Source: Trachythela sp. YZ-2020 (taxonomy: Eukaryota > Cnidaria > Anthozoa > Malacalcyonacea > Clavulariidae). Taken from it: DNA of 64,000 nt. The stretch covers positions 496,001-560,000 of the forward strand of contig JADLSH010000389.1 of assembly GCA_016169945.1 (NCBI GenBank), given 5' to 3'. The notes below the pieces were generated by a model, which saw only the letters and a program-made list of their open reading frames with translations, had not been told where the DNA came from and ran no database searches. Below, piece after piece: positions 10,801-22,118 of the stretch (position 1 is the stretch's first letter; every line of letters begins with the position of its first letter). The position numbers and the translations under genes were made by a program.

Positions 10801-12448
10801 GAGCGTTTCCGACAATTCCCGACTATTGTTTCTCATGCGCAAAAAAGATGCGCAGACGGTAAGACTGCTCCTTTAATCACTGCCAGTAGAAAATCGCTAT
10901 TCCACTGTTGTAATCGCTGTTCTACTGCCTTGTTGGACGCAATTCGTTGAGGATAATTACGGCATCACGAAATTAAAGAAGCCTTTTCAAATTTTACTTG
11001 AAATATCGATAGTCTGGGAACTAGAAGATTTCATAACTTGACGTTAGTAAGTATTGTGATAAATATGTTTATATAAATTACAGTCTGGCTAAGTTAACGT
11101 GAATTTCATGTAGAAATTTTCCTAGGATGGTTGCTTACGTCGCACTTCAAAGTCAGGAACATTTGTGCGACGTGCCTTTTGCTTGTATTTCTCATTTCAG
11201 TGGCTCTATTGGACATAATTTCTTAATTTACTATTCGATACTTAGTTACCATTGTAAAGGTAGCAACAGATTTGGATTCAGAATCACAGTGACCCTTGCT
11301 GTGAAATAGTGGTCTTAATTGGGTCAAAAGTGTATTTTATAATTGTAATTTATCATATTTCTCACAATAATATGATCCTACTTCACGTATATGTCCTGTG
11401 AGACCTTTGGATTAGGCATGTTAGGCTTTTGGTTGGGTACAGGATACATCATACATCAGATACATATTGTGTAGTTGTACTTGCCAGAAATTGGCTAGAT
11501 AAATTATAACACGATTATAACAGTTTATTGAACGTTTCTATTCGGAAATGAGTTGCGATAAATTCAGTCATTTGATTTTTTCAAGTTGCAGTATTGCAGA
11601 TATTAGTGTTCCCTAATATCTTAGGGTACCAAGCCAATATTCAGGTCACAATAAAAACGGTGAATATCTTAGACTATAAAGCTTTTAATTGAATTAGAGC
11701 TTTGAACGTAAAATCCTGCATACATTAGCTTCGAATCTAAAGTACCATCGTATAGAATTATATCGCATGCACTTTCCAAGGGATTACAGCTAAATAATGG
11801 CATAATCGATTTTACCGTACAGAACATTAATATAGCCTTTAAACATGTGACCAGTGTAGAAATAGCCGCGGGTTCGTCCTCGGATTCATCCTTATATTCA
11901 TTCTTATATCGGCCCTAAACGACAATACTGAGAAGTAACTTTTTTCAATCATTCAAAAGTCGATTATACAATTACCTACTTCTAACTCTATTTATGCATT
12001 TTTTGCTAAAATGAGGCACAATTCAAGTAGAAAATTCCATATTTATTTTATAATTCATACAAATAGGGGAATGATCTTGTTGCGAAAATGGCCTAATAGG
12101 CCTTGAATTTCGTTTCACACTTTGAGAAACTATTGATTATTTTTTATATTATAAGTAGCATCTAACGAGCAATTTGATTGGCTAATGTGCGTGCTTTATG
12201 ACGCAATAAAGCACGGCCAGCGTTTTCATTTTTCTCACTTCGTCCCCGCTTGTTAAATTTTCTTCGGAATTGTCAATCAGGGGCGCCGTGGGTCTCTTGT
12301 TTTAGGGGGGGCCAAGCTCACCATTTTCCGACAATATTTCGAAGTATAATTACTGCGAGTGACGTCAGTGATTACATGTTAGGAGAATATCAATATTGAT
12401 CTTTGAACAAAATTGTTTACTGTGCTTATATACCACGTATAATATAAA
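10801..12448. other. Intergenic stretch, no gene recognised
   Basis: Contains an ATGGCGGATTATAG motif and repeated TGCGCA at about 10784-10856, which could be a promoter for the minus-strand gene. Otherwise AT-rich with no convincing exon. The 60-codon frame at 11127 is not supported by composition. A perfect CGTGCTTTA/TAAAGCACG hairpin lies at about 12189-12214. Confidence 0.4.
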
Positions 12449-12641
12449 AGAATTAAAAAACTCGTCTTGTGCTGTTATGGTGTAATAATGCACTCGGGGG
12501 AATGTTTGGAGAATACTCGAGAAGCGTGTAAAACACTCGGCTACGCCTCGTGTTTTACAAGCTTCTCTCGTATTCTCCCAACATTCACCCCTCGTGCATT
12601 ATTACACCATAACGGCACGCGACTCGTTTTTTAATTCTTAA
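12449..12641. repeat. Fold-back palindrome with CTCGGCTACGCCTCG centre (copy 1)
   Basis: Two inverted arms of about 92 bp meet at a five-base loop. Arm landmarks are GAATTAAAAAACTCGT, GTTATGGTGTAATAATGCAC, GAATACTCGAGAAG and GTAAAACACTCGG, mirrored by the right arm with few mismatches. The same element is at 28519-28711 in copy 2. Confidence 0.85.
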
Positions 12642-12746
12642 ATAAAGTGATAGAAAAGCATGCCATTTGAAGCATTCAAAGTGGCCCATGTGAAAAGTGT
12701 CTACAAGTAGGGGAATTCGACGAAATATGTCGATACGTAATATATA

Positions 12747-13360
12747 CAGTCAACTCTCGCTTTGCGAACACCCCACTATTAGGGACACCCCGCTATTAAG
12801 GACAGTTTGTAAATCCCCGGCCGAAACTACTAAGAAATGTATTGAAATAACTCTCGCTATTACGGACTTTCGCTATTACGGACTTTCGCTATTACGGCAT
12901 TGCGGGCACTTCATGTGTTGAAATAACTCTCGGTCTCGCGAACACTTCATGTTGTCCCCAACAAACCTTTTTATTGTTCTACTGTCGTTACAACGGACAC
13001 CTTAGACGTATTTTTCTCTGGACACAATATGAAAGTGAATGACAGTGACATTGAAGTCTACGTGCGTCATCATTTCTGTCGACAAAACTGACAAACAGAA
13101 AAATATAGAATGTTCCGATCTTTTCCCGCTTTATTTACACTACTTTCGAGGCATTTTACTTTGACTTGTACTTTGCACTCATGTATCACAGTAAACCTCA
13201 ACTAGAAGTTGAAATAAACTGGACATTATTAACAAAAAGGAGAATACATTGTAGTGACATTTTACAACTTAAAATTGGGATATTTTCATCGCAACCCGTC
13301 TTGCTATTACGGACACTAAATGACGGTCCCCAGGGTATCCGCTATTACGAGAGTTGACTG
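12747..13360. mobile_element. 614-bp TIR DNA element with TA target duplication (copy 1)
   Basis: Left end CAGTCAACTCTCG and right end CGAGAGTTGACTG are perfect terminal inverted repeats flanked by TA (12745-12746 and 13361-13362). Sub-terminal CGCTATTACGGAC motifs repeat inside. The TA duplication and CAG termini fit the Tc1/mariner-pogo group. No transposase is encoded, so it is a non-autonomous derivative. Confidence 0.85.
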
Positions 13361-14033
13361 TACTTATGAGAAAGAAAAAATTTAGAAATTTCAACATTTT
13401 ACAATACCATCAGATAAACCAACATGATACGATAAAATAATTCTAATACGTCGAATACTTTCAGTCACTTGTTATAGCGTTGATCAAATTTTAAATAACT
13501 GCTAAGTCAGCATTTTGATCGCTAAGTCGTTCATTGGAACTCGTTTGTCTATTTCTAATTAATATTCTGTTGAGAGACTGTATACAGGAGGAGAGTTAAA
13601 CTTAAGTCACTAGTATCTAGGGCATACCAATGTGTGTATCAATTATGGAAAATTATTATTTTAATTTGATTATTCGATAAATTATGAGGTTGATCACTTA
13701 GAGCAATTTTCCTGTCCTTCTTGTAAAAATATCGTTAAATGCATCTGTTACAAGTATTGAAACTTCTCTTCATTTTCAAACATTTATAAAAGAAATAGTA
13801 TTATCTAATATGCATGTTTAATGTTGGTGTACGTGTATATTGTGTAGTGTCCTTTGTGCAGTCTATAATTAATATTATATAATTAGTGTTTTGTAAATAT
13901 TGTAAATAGATCTTAAGATATTTAACCTATCCTATATATAGAGAGCCATTTGGTAGAATACCATATTAGGTAAAAATGTTTCTATGTAATATTTACCCTC
14001 AGGAAATAATATTTACCCTAATTTAATAATATA

Positions 14034-14037
<4 letters not shown>
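13361..14037. other. AT-rich stretch, nothing recognised
   Basis: No ORF, RNA or repeat identified apart from being conserved in copy 2, where a short insertion of pyrimidine-rich sequence is seen near 29830. Confidence 0.4.
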
Positions 14038-14071
<34 letters not shown>

Positions 14072-14870
14072 TAATGGAAACTTTATTCAATATTTCAACA
14101 TATACAATAATAATAATTTAATTAATAACTAATAAATAATATATCCTAAAGGTAAGTATCTTAGTGTTTGTTGATCTGTACAGTATTTTTAAAACTTTGT
14201 AAGCAAACTGTGTACAATATACCTAAAATAACTAAAATCATTTATACAGTTTAAAATGTTTGAGAGGTAGCGCTCTCGGCGTTCTCAATACTAAAATCAA
14301 TGTTCCTGATGTCGTACTTGATTTTCCTTGCCCTTGAACCCCTCAGGCAGGTAAGTGCCGATCTCAATAAAGCGAAAGAAGTTCTAGCTCTTATCCAACT
14401 CATAGTTGTCGCATACTCTTCGCCTTTCTTTATGGCTACCAGCTCTGCCAATCGACTATGGTATCTCATACACTCTTTGCCCATACCGCCTGTGGTGGTG
14501 AATACGAGTGGCGTAAATGTTCCTTGCTCTACTTCGAGGACTCTCCGTGCATAGAGGCGCTTCTTCTCGTTTTCATGTATCTGGTAGACTTGGCGTAGCT
14601 CCAGGTTCTTATACGAATCAGCATTGGGGTGACAAACCCTAACATCAAAAAAGGCTGATCGTTGACGTTCCCAGAAACCACGCGCACGAATGTCGAGTCT
14701 AGCATCAAGTGCTCTGTTGAAACCATCATTAAGTTGCTCTCCCGAAATATATTGTAGGACAGGCTCGACTTGGACATCACTACAAACAATATTGAGGAGT
14801 TCCGCTTCCAGATCTCTCAGCTCATTGTGGCGCATAACCTCGCTTAACAGATAGCTTATCAATGTCTACT
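14038..14870 (-). mobile_element. PD-(D/E)XK-like nuclease-domain ORF with (ATT)n tail (copy 1)
   Basis: Minus-strand ORF, open from 14862; the first ATG is at 14835 and the stop at 14251. It encodes [20 protein letters not shown], then [39 protein letters not shown] and a basic C-terminal part (CLRGSRARK). The Asp followed by FFDVRV resembles a PD-(D/E)XK-type nuclease core. I recall the same module in cnidarian retrotransposon-like proteins, but the family name is uncertain. Downstream, the ORF leads into AATAAAGTTTCCATTAT and an (ATT)n run at 14038-14070. The same ending is found on the RLE LINE fragment at about 34630, so this is a 5-prime-truncated LINE-like copy. No stop or frameshift in the 203-codon frame, and it is identical in copy 2. 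Confidence 0.5.
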
Positions 14871-15842
14871 TGAACTGACGCTATAGTATAATAATTATTA
14901 ACTAGAAAGATTATATTGTCATTAGTTTTGGGTTATCCCACTCCTTGTTACGTTTACAAAATATATAGTAAGATGTTTATGTATTTGTTATATTGGGCAT
15001 CAAAGTTGAGACTATTAAGTATTTGATCCAAGTTTTCTGATCACCGACTGAACACTCCAAGAGTACTTAAAGATAAGTTGACAAACTTGACTTTCTCATG
15101 TTGGGTTTCCTGCTCTTTAAGTTAGCTCAAGGTACTTTTGACGTTTGCGGTTGGCGTTGCATTTGATTTGGAGATTCGACTCAAATCCGACAGTAAGCTC
15201 GAGAATATATAAACTTTTTTTCAATGTGTAGAAGAAGGTCAGGTCGCAAGCTATCACCGATGGGAACAGATGGGTTCATTAATCCAGGTAGATCCACGTA
15301 AAGTCTAGAATTCTGTACAGCCGTAAGGGTGGATGCGAGGGAATTTAAAACTGAATCATGTCGCCATGTAAATCGGCCTTCATCCAAATATGTCTTACAT
15401 CCTGCGATGACATGAAGTATGGTTTCAGGTGATGTTCCTTAATCAGTTCCTGATATTTTTGTCTTTTACGGGTTGCATTAGTTAGAAGATTAGATTCATA
15501 TCCGACAGTAAGTTCGAGTATGTAAATACATTTGTTTTCAATAGTTATCAAAAGATCAGGGCGTAATCTATCTCCAGTGAGAACAGATGGACTGATATAG
15601 CCTGGAAGGTCAACATAAAGGTTAGCATGTTCTACGGATTTAATTGTGGATGCAATAAAGTTTAGAACAGAATCATGTCGCCAGGTAAAACGTCCCTCAG
15701 TTAGGTAGGTCTTGCATCCAGCGACGACGTGAAGTAAAGTTTCGGGTGCCAAACAGAACGAGCATTCAGATGTAGAAGATATTCCCCATTTTAACAGGTT
15801 TTTGCGAGTCGGAAGCGTGTTATTTATGTACCGGATGATGAG
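14871..15842 (-). pseudogene. LINE zinc-knuckle plus RLE endonuclease fragments, tandem (copy 1)
   Basis: Minus strand. From 15840 downward the frame encodes LPTRKNLLKWG, CSFC...H...C (a CCHC knuckle), CKTYLTEGRFTWRHDSVLN, then RLRPDLLITIENKCIYILEL and TVGYESNLLTN. The RPD-x(10+)-ELT pattern is that of the restriction-like endonuclease (RLE) of R2/NeSL-type LINEs. A second, diverged copy of the same module (GRFTWRHDSVLN to SLRPDLLLHIEKK) follows in tandem at about 15387-15181, with a frameshift before its ELTVGFESN. The end of the module (VKFVNLSLSTLGVFS) is readable to about 15020, followed by a 3-prime UTR that matches the one near 34720-34790. It is not a complete element; no RT is present in copy 1. 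Confidence 0.6.
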
Positions 15843-16154
15843 GTTACATAGTAACCAAGGTTAATATCATAGGAACCGCGCACAGCCTGGGCACGACCTA
15901 CGCCCTCAAAGGAACGGATATAGAGAGTGACAAGCAGGCTCATCCCTCATTAGCCTACATATAGCCAACGGGGTATTACTCTGCGGAGAGAACATAATCG
16001 GGGCGGCATAGCTTAGCATCTGGGTCTTGTCCCTTTGCTAATTTTCAATTGTGGCGGCATAGGTTAGGAACTGGGTCTGGTCCCTACTTCGCATAGCACC
16101 AGTTGGCACCGTGTCGATGCTTGGGATGTAGCTCGTGGGGTGGGAGTTTCGATT
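15842..16154. repeat. R repeat, truncated at the duplication junction (copy 1)
   Basis: Begins with the palindrome GGTTACATAGTAACC and contains CCTGGGCACGACCTACGCCC. It is the same unit as 31954-32440. It ends abruptly at the duplication junction (GATTACTG joined to TATTGGCAG). Confidence 0.7.
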
Positions 16155-17462
16155 ACTGTATTGGCAGAGAAAATAATGGCATGTGTACTTGTAGATACTC
16201 TGTAAGAACATTGTCCATATTCTTATACCTTGTATCATCTACATATATATAGTTCAACAGACTCGACAATGGATCTGGAGGACAATTCAGATGATGACAG
16301 ATAAGAAGAGGAAATTTAGTGAGTTATGTATATATTGTTTATATCCAGAATTTTAAATACTGTATGTTATCAGAATGGCTCTTTATTTTCCTTTTTTGAT
16401 GTACTCTACCTCAAATATTGCCAATGTACTTGATATGTCAAATGAACAAAGATGGGTTTTATGCTGGCACATAATATTGTATCCTCCCAACAGCAGGCAA
16501 CATTTTTGGTATTCCCACACATGCATGTATAGTGTATAATTCATTCTAATCCATTAAGCCGCAATGCACTTTAATGCGCCCAATGCAACTTTATTCTTTT
16601 ACTTTGTCTAATGCCAGGCTACCTGTATTGTACTTGTTAATAAGTTAATAGGTAATTTGTTTCATGTTTTGCAAACAGTTCCATTGAGTCTTGTGGTAAT
16701 GATCAACAGGAAGATCATGACACTCCAATGATTATACCAACCAACCCACAACAAATCCCACATGTTGCCAGTACCAGTACCGTCACATGTAGGCCTTTTC
16801 GTAAACTGAGCAGGGGTGAGGAGATCAACAATTCAATATGGTTAAGGAAAGCAAATTTGTCTGCTCCCTTGCCTTGCTACTTCAGATATTCGAAGCTCGC
16901 TGTCGAACATTTGGTTGTGTTAATACTCCTACAATCAGTTATCATTTAGTTTGCACAACTTTAGTTGTCAATTCCTCATGCTCATCTGGTCACAAACACA
17001 GATTTTGTTTCCCAGATGAACTTAGTGAAGGAGTTTATGTCAACAGTCTACAAGCAGCTGCCTCGTTATTGCTATCTGGAAACAATTTTGCCAAAATTGA
17101 GCGTATGGCAAGTTTTTATGGTTTGGCATTTCTGTCGAAGTCCACGTATTATAGATATCAGCGGTTATACCTGATTCTTGAAATAAGTGAGTGGTGGACT
17201 TGGACGAGGGAAGAACTGGTTAAATAATTTGTTGGGCAAGATATCGTTGTTGGTGGTGATGGACAGTGTGACTCGCCAAGTTTTAATACCAAAAATCTCT
17301 GCTAGTTCATGGTTGGAGTCAATACCAACTACATCATAGACATTACAATTGTAGATGCGAGGCATGTTGGGTTAACCTCAACCAATATGGAAAAGGAAGC
17401 AGTGCAGCGCGGGTGGGAGAGCCTAATCAAATATATAAGAGTAATGGAATTGATGACAGATG

Positions 17463-17624
17463 TGTAATGATCAGCGGTTATACCTGATCACGCAGGCTCG
17501 AGTATCTAATTTATTCATTGATGTATGGTCTCTCTCTTAGGAAGCCATTAAACTAATAGCAATTTTACAGTTGTGTTTGTATTTGAATCCTTATCAATCC
17601 TTGAGATATACAAGGAACATAACA
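17463..17624 (+). repeat. 5-prime LTR, 162 bp
   Basis: TG...CA-type ends (TGTAATGATC / CATAACA). By eye it is identical to the 3-prime LTR at every position. Directly followed by TGGTGTCAGGTG, a TGG-starting primer binding site (17625-17636). Confidence 0.95.
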
Positions 17625-17642
17625 TGGTGTCAGGTGTAAAAG
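17625..17642 (+). promoter_or_regulatory. Primer binding site of the gypsy element
   Basis: TGGTGTCAGGTGTAAA directly abuts the 5-prime LTR. TGG pairs with the CCA end of a tRNA. The tRNA identity was not determined. Confidence 0.7.
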
Positions 17643-17773
17643 GTAGGCCTGTATATTCAACTTCGCACTAAGCAAACTTGTTACCAAAACAAGTGAGAAG
17701 TTGCGAAAAGATTGGACATCGAAGTTAAAAGTCAAATCCAGTCGAAGAAAATACAGTACAGACACAACCTAAA

Positions 17774-18388
17774 ATGGCAATGAATCAAGGTTTGCCGCCG
17801 CCAAAACCACTAGAGTTAAACAGTGGGAATATATCGGTCAATTGGAAGAAATTTAAACAGAAATATCTGAATTACGAAATTGCGACGGGAATAAACGAGA
17901 AAAATAGAGAAACCCGAGTAGCTACATTTCTTACGGTCGTGGGAAACGAAGCTTTAGACGTGTATGATACCCTTATCTGGGAAGAGGAAGGCGACGATAA
18001 GAAGATCGACAAAGTAATCGAGAAATTCGATGAATATTGCGAACCGAAGAAAAATGTTAGCTATGAAAGATATGTTTTCTTCACAAGAGCTCAAGAGAAC
18101 AATGAAACAATAGACCAATATGTGACCACATTAAAGAAACTTTGTGAAACGTGCGAGTTTGGAGTTCTAAAAAACTCTCTCATAAAGGACCGAATTGTGC
18201 TGGGAGTCAACAAACAAAGGACAAGAGGAAGACTTCTCAGAGAACCAAACTTAACTCTTGAAAAGGCATGGGAACTAGTGAGAGCTGCTGAAACCACGGA
18301 TAGGAATTTAAAAGATATGCAAAATGAATCAATGGTCCATGGAATCAACAATGGCAAGAGAAACCAAAAGAAAACCCATAACCAATAG
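17774..18388 (+). CDS. gag: Gag, capsid part (ends at a premature TAG)
   Basis: ATG at 17774, 204 codons. Begins MAMNQGLPPPKPLELNSGN, followed by a helical capsid-like part with WKKFKQKYLNYEIATG, FDEYCEPKKNVSYERY and ETIDQYVTTLKKLCETCEFG, typical of gypsy gag (retrotrans_gag). It forms the particle core and packages the RNA. TAG at 18386-18388 ends the frame, yet the same frame continues to a first CCHC knuckle (CRNCGAKHGKKEC, about 18443-18481). The stop therefore probably is a mutation rather than the natural end. Confidence 0.85.
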   Translation: MAMNQGLPPPKPLELNSGNISVNWKKFKQKYLNYEIATGINEKNRETRVATFLTVVGNEALDVYDTLIWEEEGDDKKIDKVIEKFDEYCEPKKNVSYERYVFFTRAQENNETIDQYVTTLKKLCETCEFGVLKNSLIKDRIVLGVNKQRTRGRLLREPNLTLEKAWELVRAAETTDRNLKDMQNESMVHGINNGKRNQKKTHNQ

Positions 18389-18422
18389 CAATGGAAAAAA
18401 CCAAGTCGACTAGAAAAGCCTA

Positions 18423-21400
18423 ATGAGACTATCGTATTCGACTGCAGAAATTGTGGAGCAAAGCATGGCAAAAAGGAGTGTGGACACTGGGAAAACTTGT
18501 CATAATTGCCAAAAGCCCAATCACTTCAAAAGTATGTGTAGATCAAACAAGAAAATCCATCATTTGGAACATCAAGAAAACTCAGACCAAGAAGAAACAC
18601 TCTTCGTAGGAGCGGTTACAACTGAGGTCCAGAATGATGAATGGTTTGTGAGGACCACCATAAATGGAAAAGCCACACGACTCAAAGTTGACACAGGATC
18701 CCAAGTCAACATACTACCAGCACAACAGCTAGGCAAGATAATGGGATCAAAACCAAGATTGAACACCTGCAGCAGCAAATTAGTCAGTTATTCTGGGGAC
18801 GACTTAGCTGTATTGGGAACAATTCAGTTAGCGGTACAATCGAAAGACAATTTCAAGAAGAAAATGACATTTCACGTTGTCGATACTAAACAACCAGGAT
18901 TACTGGGATTGAAATCATCTCAAGAACTTGGCTTAATCAAAGTGGTGATGAACACTGTGGAAACTCCTCTAAAGCCCAAGTCATCACAAGATTGGAAAGA
19001 GGAAACAACAAAGAGATACGCCAATGTATTTACAGGGTTAGGTCGCTTGGAAAAACCCTATCACATTGAGGAAGATCCAAGTGTAACACCAGTGGTTAAC
19101 GCTCCAAGGACGATACCAGCTGCTCTTCGTGATAGAGTCAGAGCAGAACTAGATGAAATGGAAAGAGCAAACGTCATTCGCAAAGTGGAAAAACCAACAG
19201 ACTGGGTCAGTTCGATGGTGGTTGTGGAGAAATCAAATGGTAATCTTCGTATTTGCCTAGATCCGCAACACCTCAACAAAGCTATTAAGCGTGAACACTA
19301 TCAACTACCCACCATTGAGAACATCATGACACGCATGGCAAATGCTAAATGGTTCTCTAAATTAGATGCCAACCATGGTTACTGGCAAATTCCTTTGGAC
19401 GTTGAAAGTCAGCTGCTAACCACTTTTAACACTCCATTTGGCAGATATTGTTATGTGTGCACTCCATTCGGGATCAAGTCCGCTCAAGAAGTTTTCCAGA
19501 AAAGAATGAGTCAGCATTTCGGTGACTTAGAAGGAGTCGAGACGGACGTCGATGATATATTGGTTCATGGAGCAACTGAGGCGGAGCATGATCAACGTCT
19601 AGAGTCAGTTCTGCAGAGATGTGAGGGAATCAATCTCACACTAAACAAGAATAAGTGTGAATTCAAGGTGACTGAAGTCACGTATGTTGGCCACAAGCTC
19701 ACAGAAGAAGGAATAAAACCTGATGAGGAGAAAGTGAAGGCCATCAGAGATATGCCAGCGCCAACAGATAAGAAAGGTGTAGAAAGACTTCTGGGAACTG
19801 TAAATTACCTGGGCAAGTTCATTCCAAACCTTGCAACAGTAACGCAACCAATCAGAACATTGTTGAGAAAGGATACCGATTTCCAATGGTCTTTCGAACA
19901 AGACAAAGCATTTCAAGAAATCAAGAATCTGTTGACCAAAGGAGAAGGTCCAGTATTGAAGTTTTTTGATGTTACCAAGCCTGTCACAATCAGCTGAGAT
20001 GCATCTCCGACTGGACTTGGTGGAGTTTTGCTACAGGGAGGAAGTCCTGTAGCATATACTTCAAGATCCTTGACAGATGCGGAATCAAGATACGCCCAGA
20101 TTGAAAAGGAACTCTTGGCAGTTCAATTCAGCATCGAGCGTTTCAACCAGTACACGTATGGCAAGAAAGTGGTCATCGAATCTGATCATAAGCCGTTAGA
20201 AAGTATCGTCAAGAAGCCACTGTCAGCAGCGCCACCACGTTTGCAGCGATTACTTCTCAGAATGCAAAAATACGACTACACGATAATCTACAAACCTGGA
20301 AAAGAGCTGGTGCTTCCAGATATGCTTTCAAGAGCACCACTTCCTGAAACAGCTGACGACAGCATGGAGAAAGAGATGAACTTCCAAGTACACCTAATCA
20401 CTTCTAACCTTCCAGCTACCTAGTCCAAGTTAGAGGAGATTAGGAAAGCGACCAACGAAGACAAGCAACTGAACGATCTAAAAGAAACAATCCTGTCAGG
20501 ATGGCCAGAAAGAAGACCTCAAGTGAACGAAAGCATACGAGAATACTGGAACATTAGAGACGAACTGTCTCTAATAGATGATATAATTTTCAAGAGCGAC
20601 CGCATAGTTGTACCATCAACACTGAGAAAAGAGATGTTAGAGAAGATACACCAAGGCCACATGGGAATAGAGAAATCGAAGAGAAGAGGCAGAGATGTAC
20701 TCTATTGGCCAGGAATGAATTCTCAAATCACCGATATGGTAACAAAGTGTTCTATCTGTCAAGAACATAGAAGAGAAAACGCGAAAGAACCGATGATTCC
20801 ATTCAGAGTACCGGACAACCCATGGAAGATGGTTGCCACAGATTTGTTTACATTAGATAATTTGGATTATCTACTGATGGTTGATTATTACTCAAAATTC
20901 TTTGAAGTGTCCAAGCTACCGAACACCAAGAGTGCGACAATCATCACCCACACAAAGTCAATCTTTGCGAGACATGGGATTCCATCAGAAGTTATCAGTG
21001 ACAATGGACCCCAATATGCCTCTGGTGAATTCAAACAGTTTGCCGATAAGTGGGAATTCAAGCACACTACTGTCAGTCCGCTAAATCCACAAGCAAATGG
21101 TCTAGTGGAAAGAGCTGTTCAAGCCGTGAAAATTCTCTTGATCAAAGCAAAGAAGGATGGCAAAGATTCGTACCTTAGTCTGCTGGAGTACAGAAACACC
21201 CCTATTGATGGTATTGCATCACCTGCTCAACTTCTGATGAACAGAAGACTTCGCACAACGATACCCACCACAGCAGCACAACTTCAACCGAGAATCATAG
21301 ACCGCAACAAAGTCAAGATGATGCTACATCTCAAATAAGAGAAACAAAAAACCACTATGATCAACATACAAAGTCTCTTCCTGAGATCAAGAAAGGAGAT

Positions 21401-21811
21401 AGAATCAGAGTCAGGATGAAAGGACTTTGGAAACCTGGTATTGTGATCGACAAGGCTGACACCCCAAGATATTTCAGGATCAAAACTGAGGATGGAGGAG
21501 AATACCGCAGAAACAGAAGAATGTTGATCAAATCTCGAGAAAGTCCATCAAGTTCAAGTGAACTATTTGATGAGAGTCCATCCAGTTCAAGTGAACCATT
21601 TGATGATTTTCAGTCAGTCCCACAGTTACCACCTTTACATGGTACGGTAACACTTACCACTGAAAATACCACCTCGGATACCACCTCGGATACCACCTCC
21701 AATATCACGTCGAGATCACCAGGACTACGAACAACTTCAAGAGGACGAATAATTAGAAGACCCGCAAGATTTAATGACTATGCAATGGACTATATCATTA
21801 GTTTTGTTTAG
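18423..21811 (+). pseudogene. pol: Pol (protease, RT, RNase H, integrase), broken
   Basis: Second CCHC knuckle CHNCQKPNHFKSMC near 18510 in a different frame from the first, implying a frameshift at about 18488-18500. Protease active site VDTGSQVN (Asp at 18690). RT: RICLDPQHLNKAI, KLDANHGYWQIPLD, and TDVDDILV (about 19545), where the usual Tyr of YxDD is replaced. RNase H: TGA at 19995-19997 falls just before DASPTGLGG; ESDHKPLE follows. TAG at 20421-20423 lies between RNase H and integrase. Integrase: HQGHMGIEK with CSIC (HHCC zinc finger), then ATDLF, SDNGPQYAS and NGLVERAVQ giving the D,D,E triad. A frameshift at about 21315-21325 precedes the C-terminal KKGDRIRVRMKGLWKPG part, which ends at 21811. 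From 18423 to 21315 all parts are in one frame apart from the two stops. Confidence 0.9.
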
Positions 21812-21887
21812 GACACTTAGTTGAACATTTAATTGAAACATTTCAGACTAGGAGACATTTTGTTTTGTTTTTGTTTTATAAGGAAGT

Positions 21888-22049
21888 TGTAATGATCAGC
21901 GGTTATACCTGATCACGCAGGCTCGAGTATCTAATTTATTCATTGATGTATGGTCTCTCTCTTAGGAAGCCATTAAACTAATAGCAATTTTACAGTTGTG
22001 TTTGTATTTGAATCCTTATCAATCCTTGAGATATACAAGGAACATAACA
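21888..22049 (+). repeat. 3-prime LTR, 162 bp
   Basis: Identical by eye to 17463-17624. Preceded by a short purine run (AAGGAAG) that could be the polypurine tract. Confidence 0.95.
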
Positions 22050-22118
22050 AGATGCATCCACTTCTGTTAAAGCATTACTTGGTATGTACTGTACTTATAA
22101 CTTATAACTGTGATTATT

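Larger units (their letters stand above)
5131..16154. repeat. Tandem segmental duplication, copy 1 (11.0 kb)
   Basis: The sequence 5131-16154 reappears in the same order and orientation at 16155-32270, with only scattered substitutions and small indels apart from two clean insertions in copy 2. Both the left edge (ACTG at 5131-5134) and the right edge of copy 2 (ACTG at 32267-32270) carry the same four bases as the junction (16155-16158). It spans exon 3 onward of the transposase-like pseudogene, the CXC/P2X7-type pseudogene, a fold-back, a TIR element and LINE fragments. Confidence 0.95.
17458..22054 (+). mobile_element. Ty3/gypsy LTR retrotransposon with intact ends
   Basis: Element 17463-22049, flanked by the 5-bp target duplication AGATG (17458-17462 and 22050-22054). 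Copy 1 of the segmental duplication shows the empty site with one AGATG at 6432-6436. LTRs of 162 bp begin TGTAATGATC and end CATAACA. Internal order is gag, CCHC knuckles, protease, RT, RNase H, integrase, which is the Ty3/gypsy order. The integrase is followed by a basic C-terminal domain. The coding region carries nonsense codons and frameshifts, so this copy is not autonomous. Confidence 0.97.
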
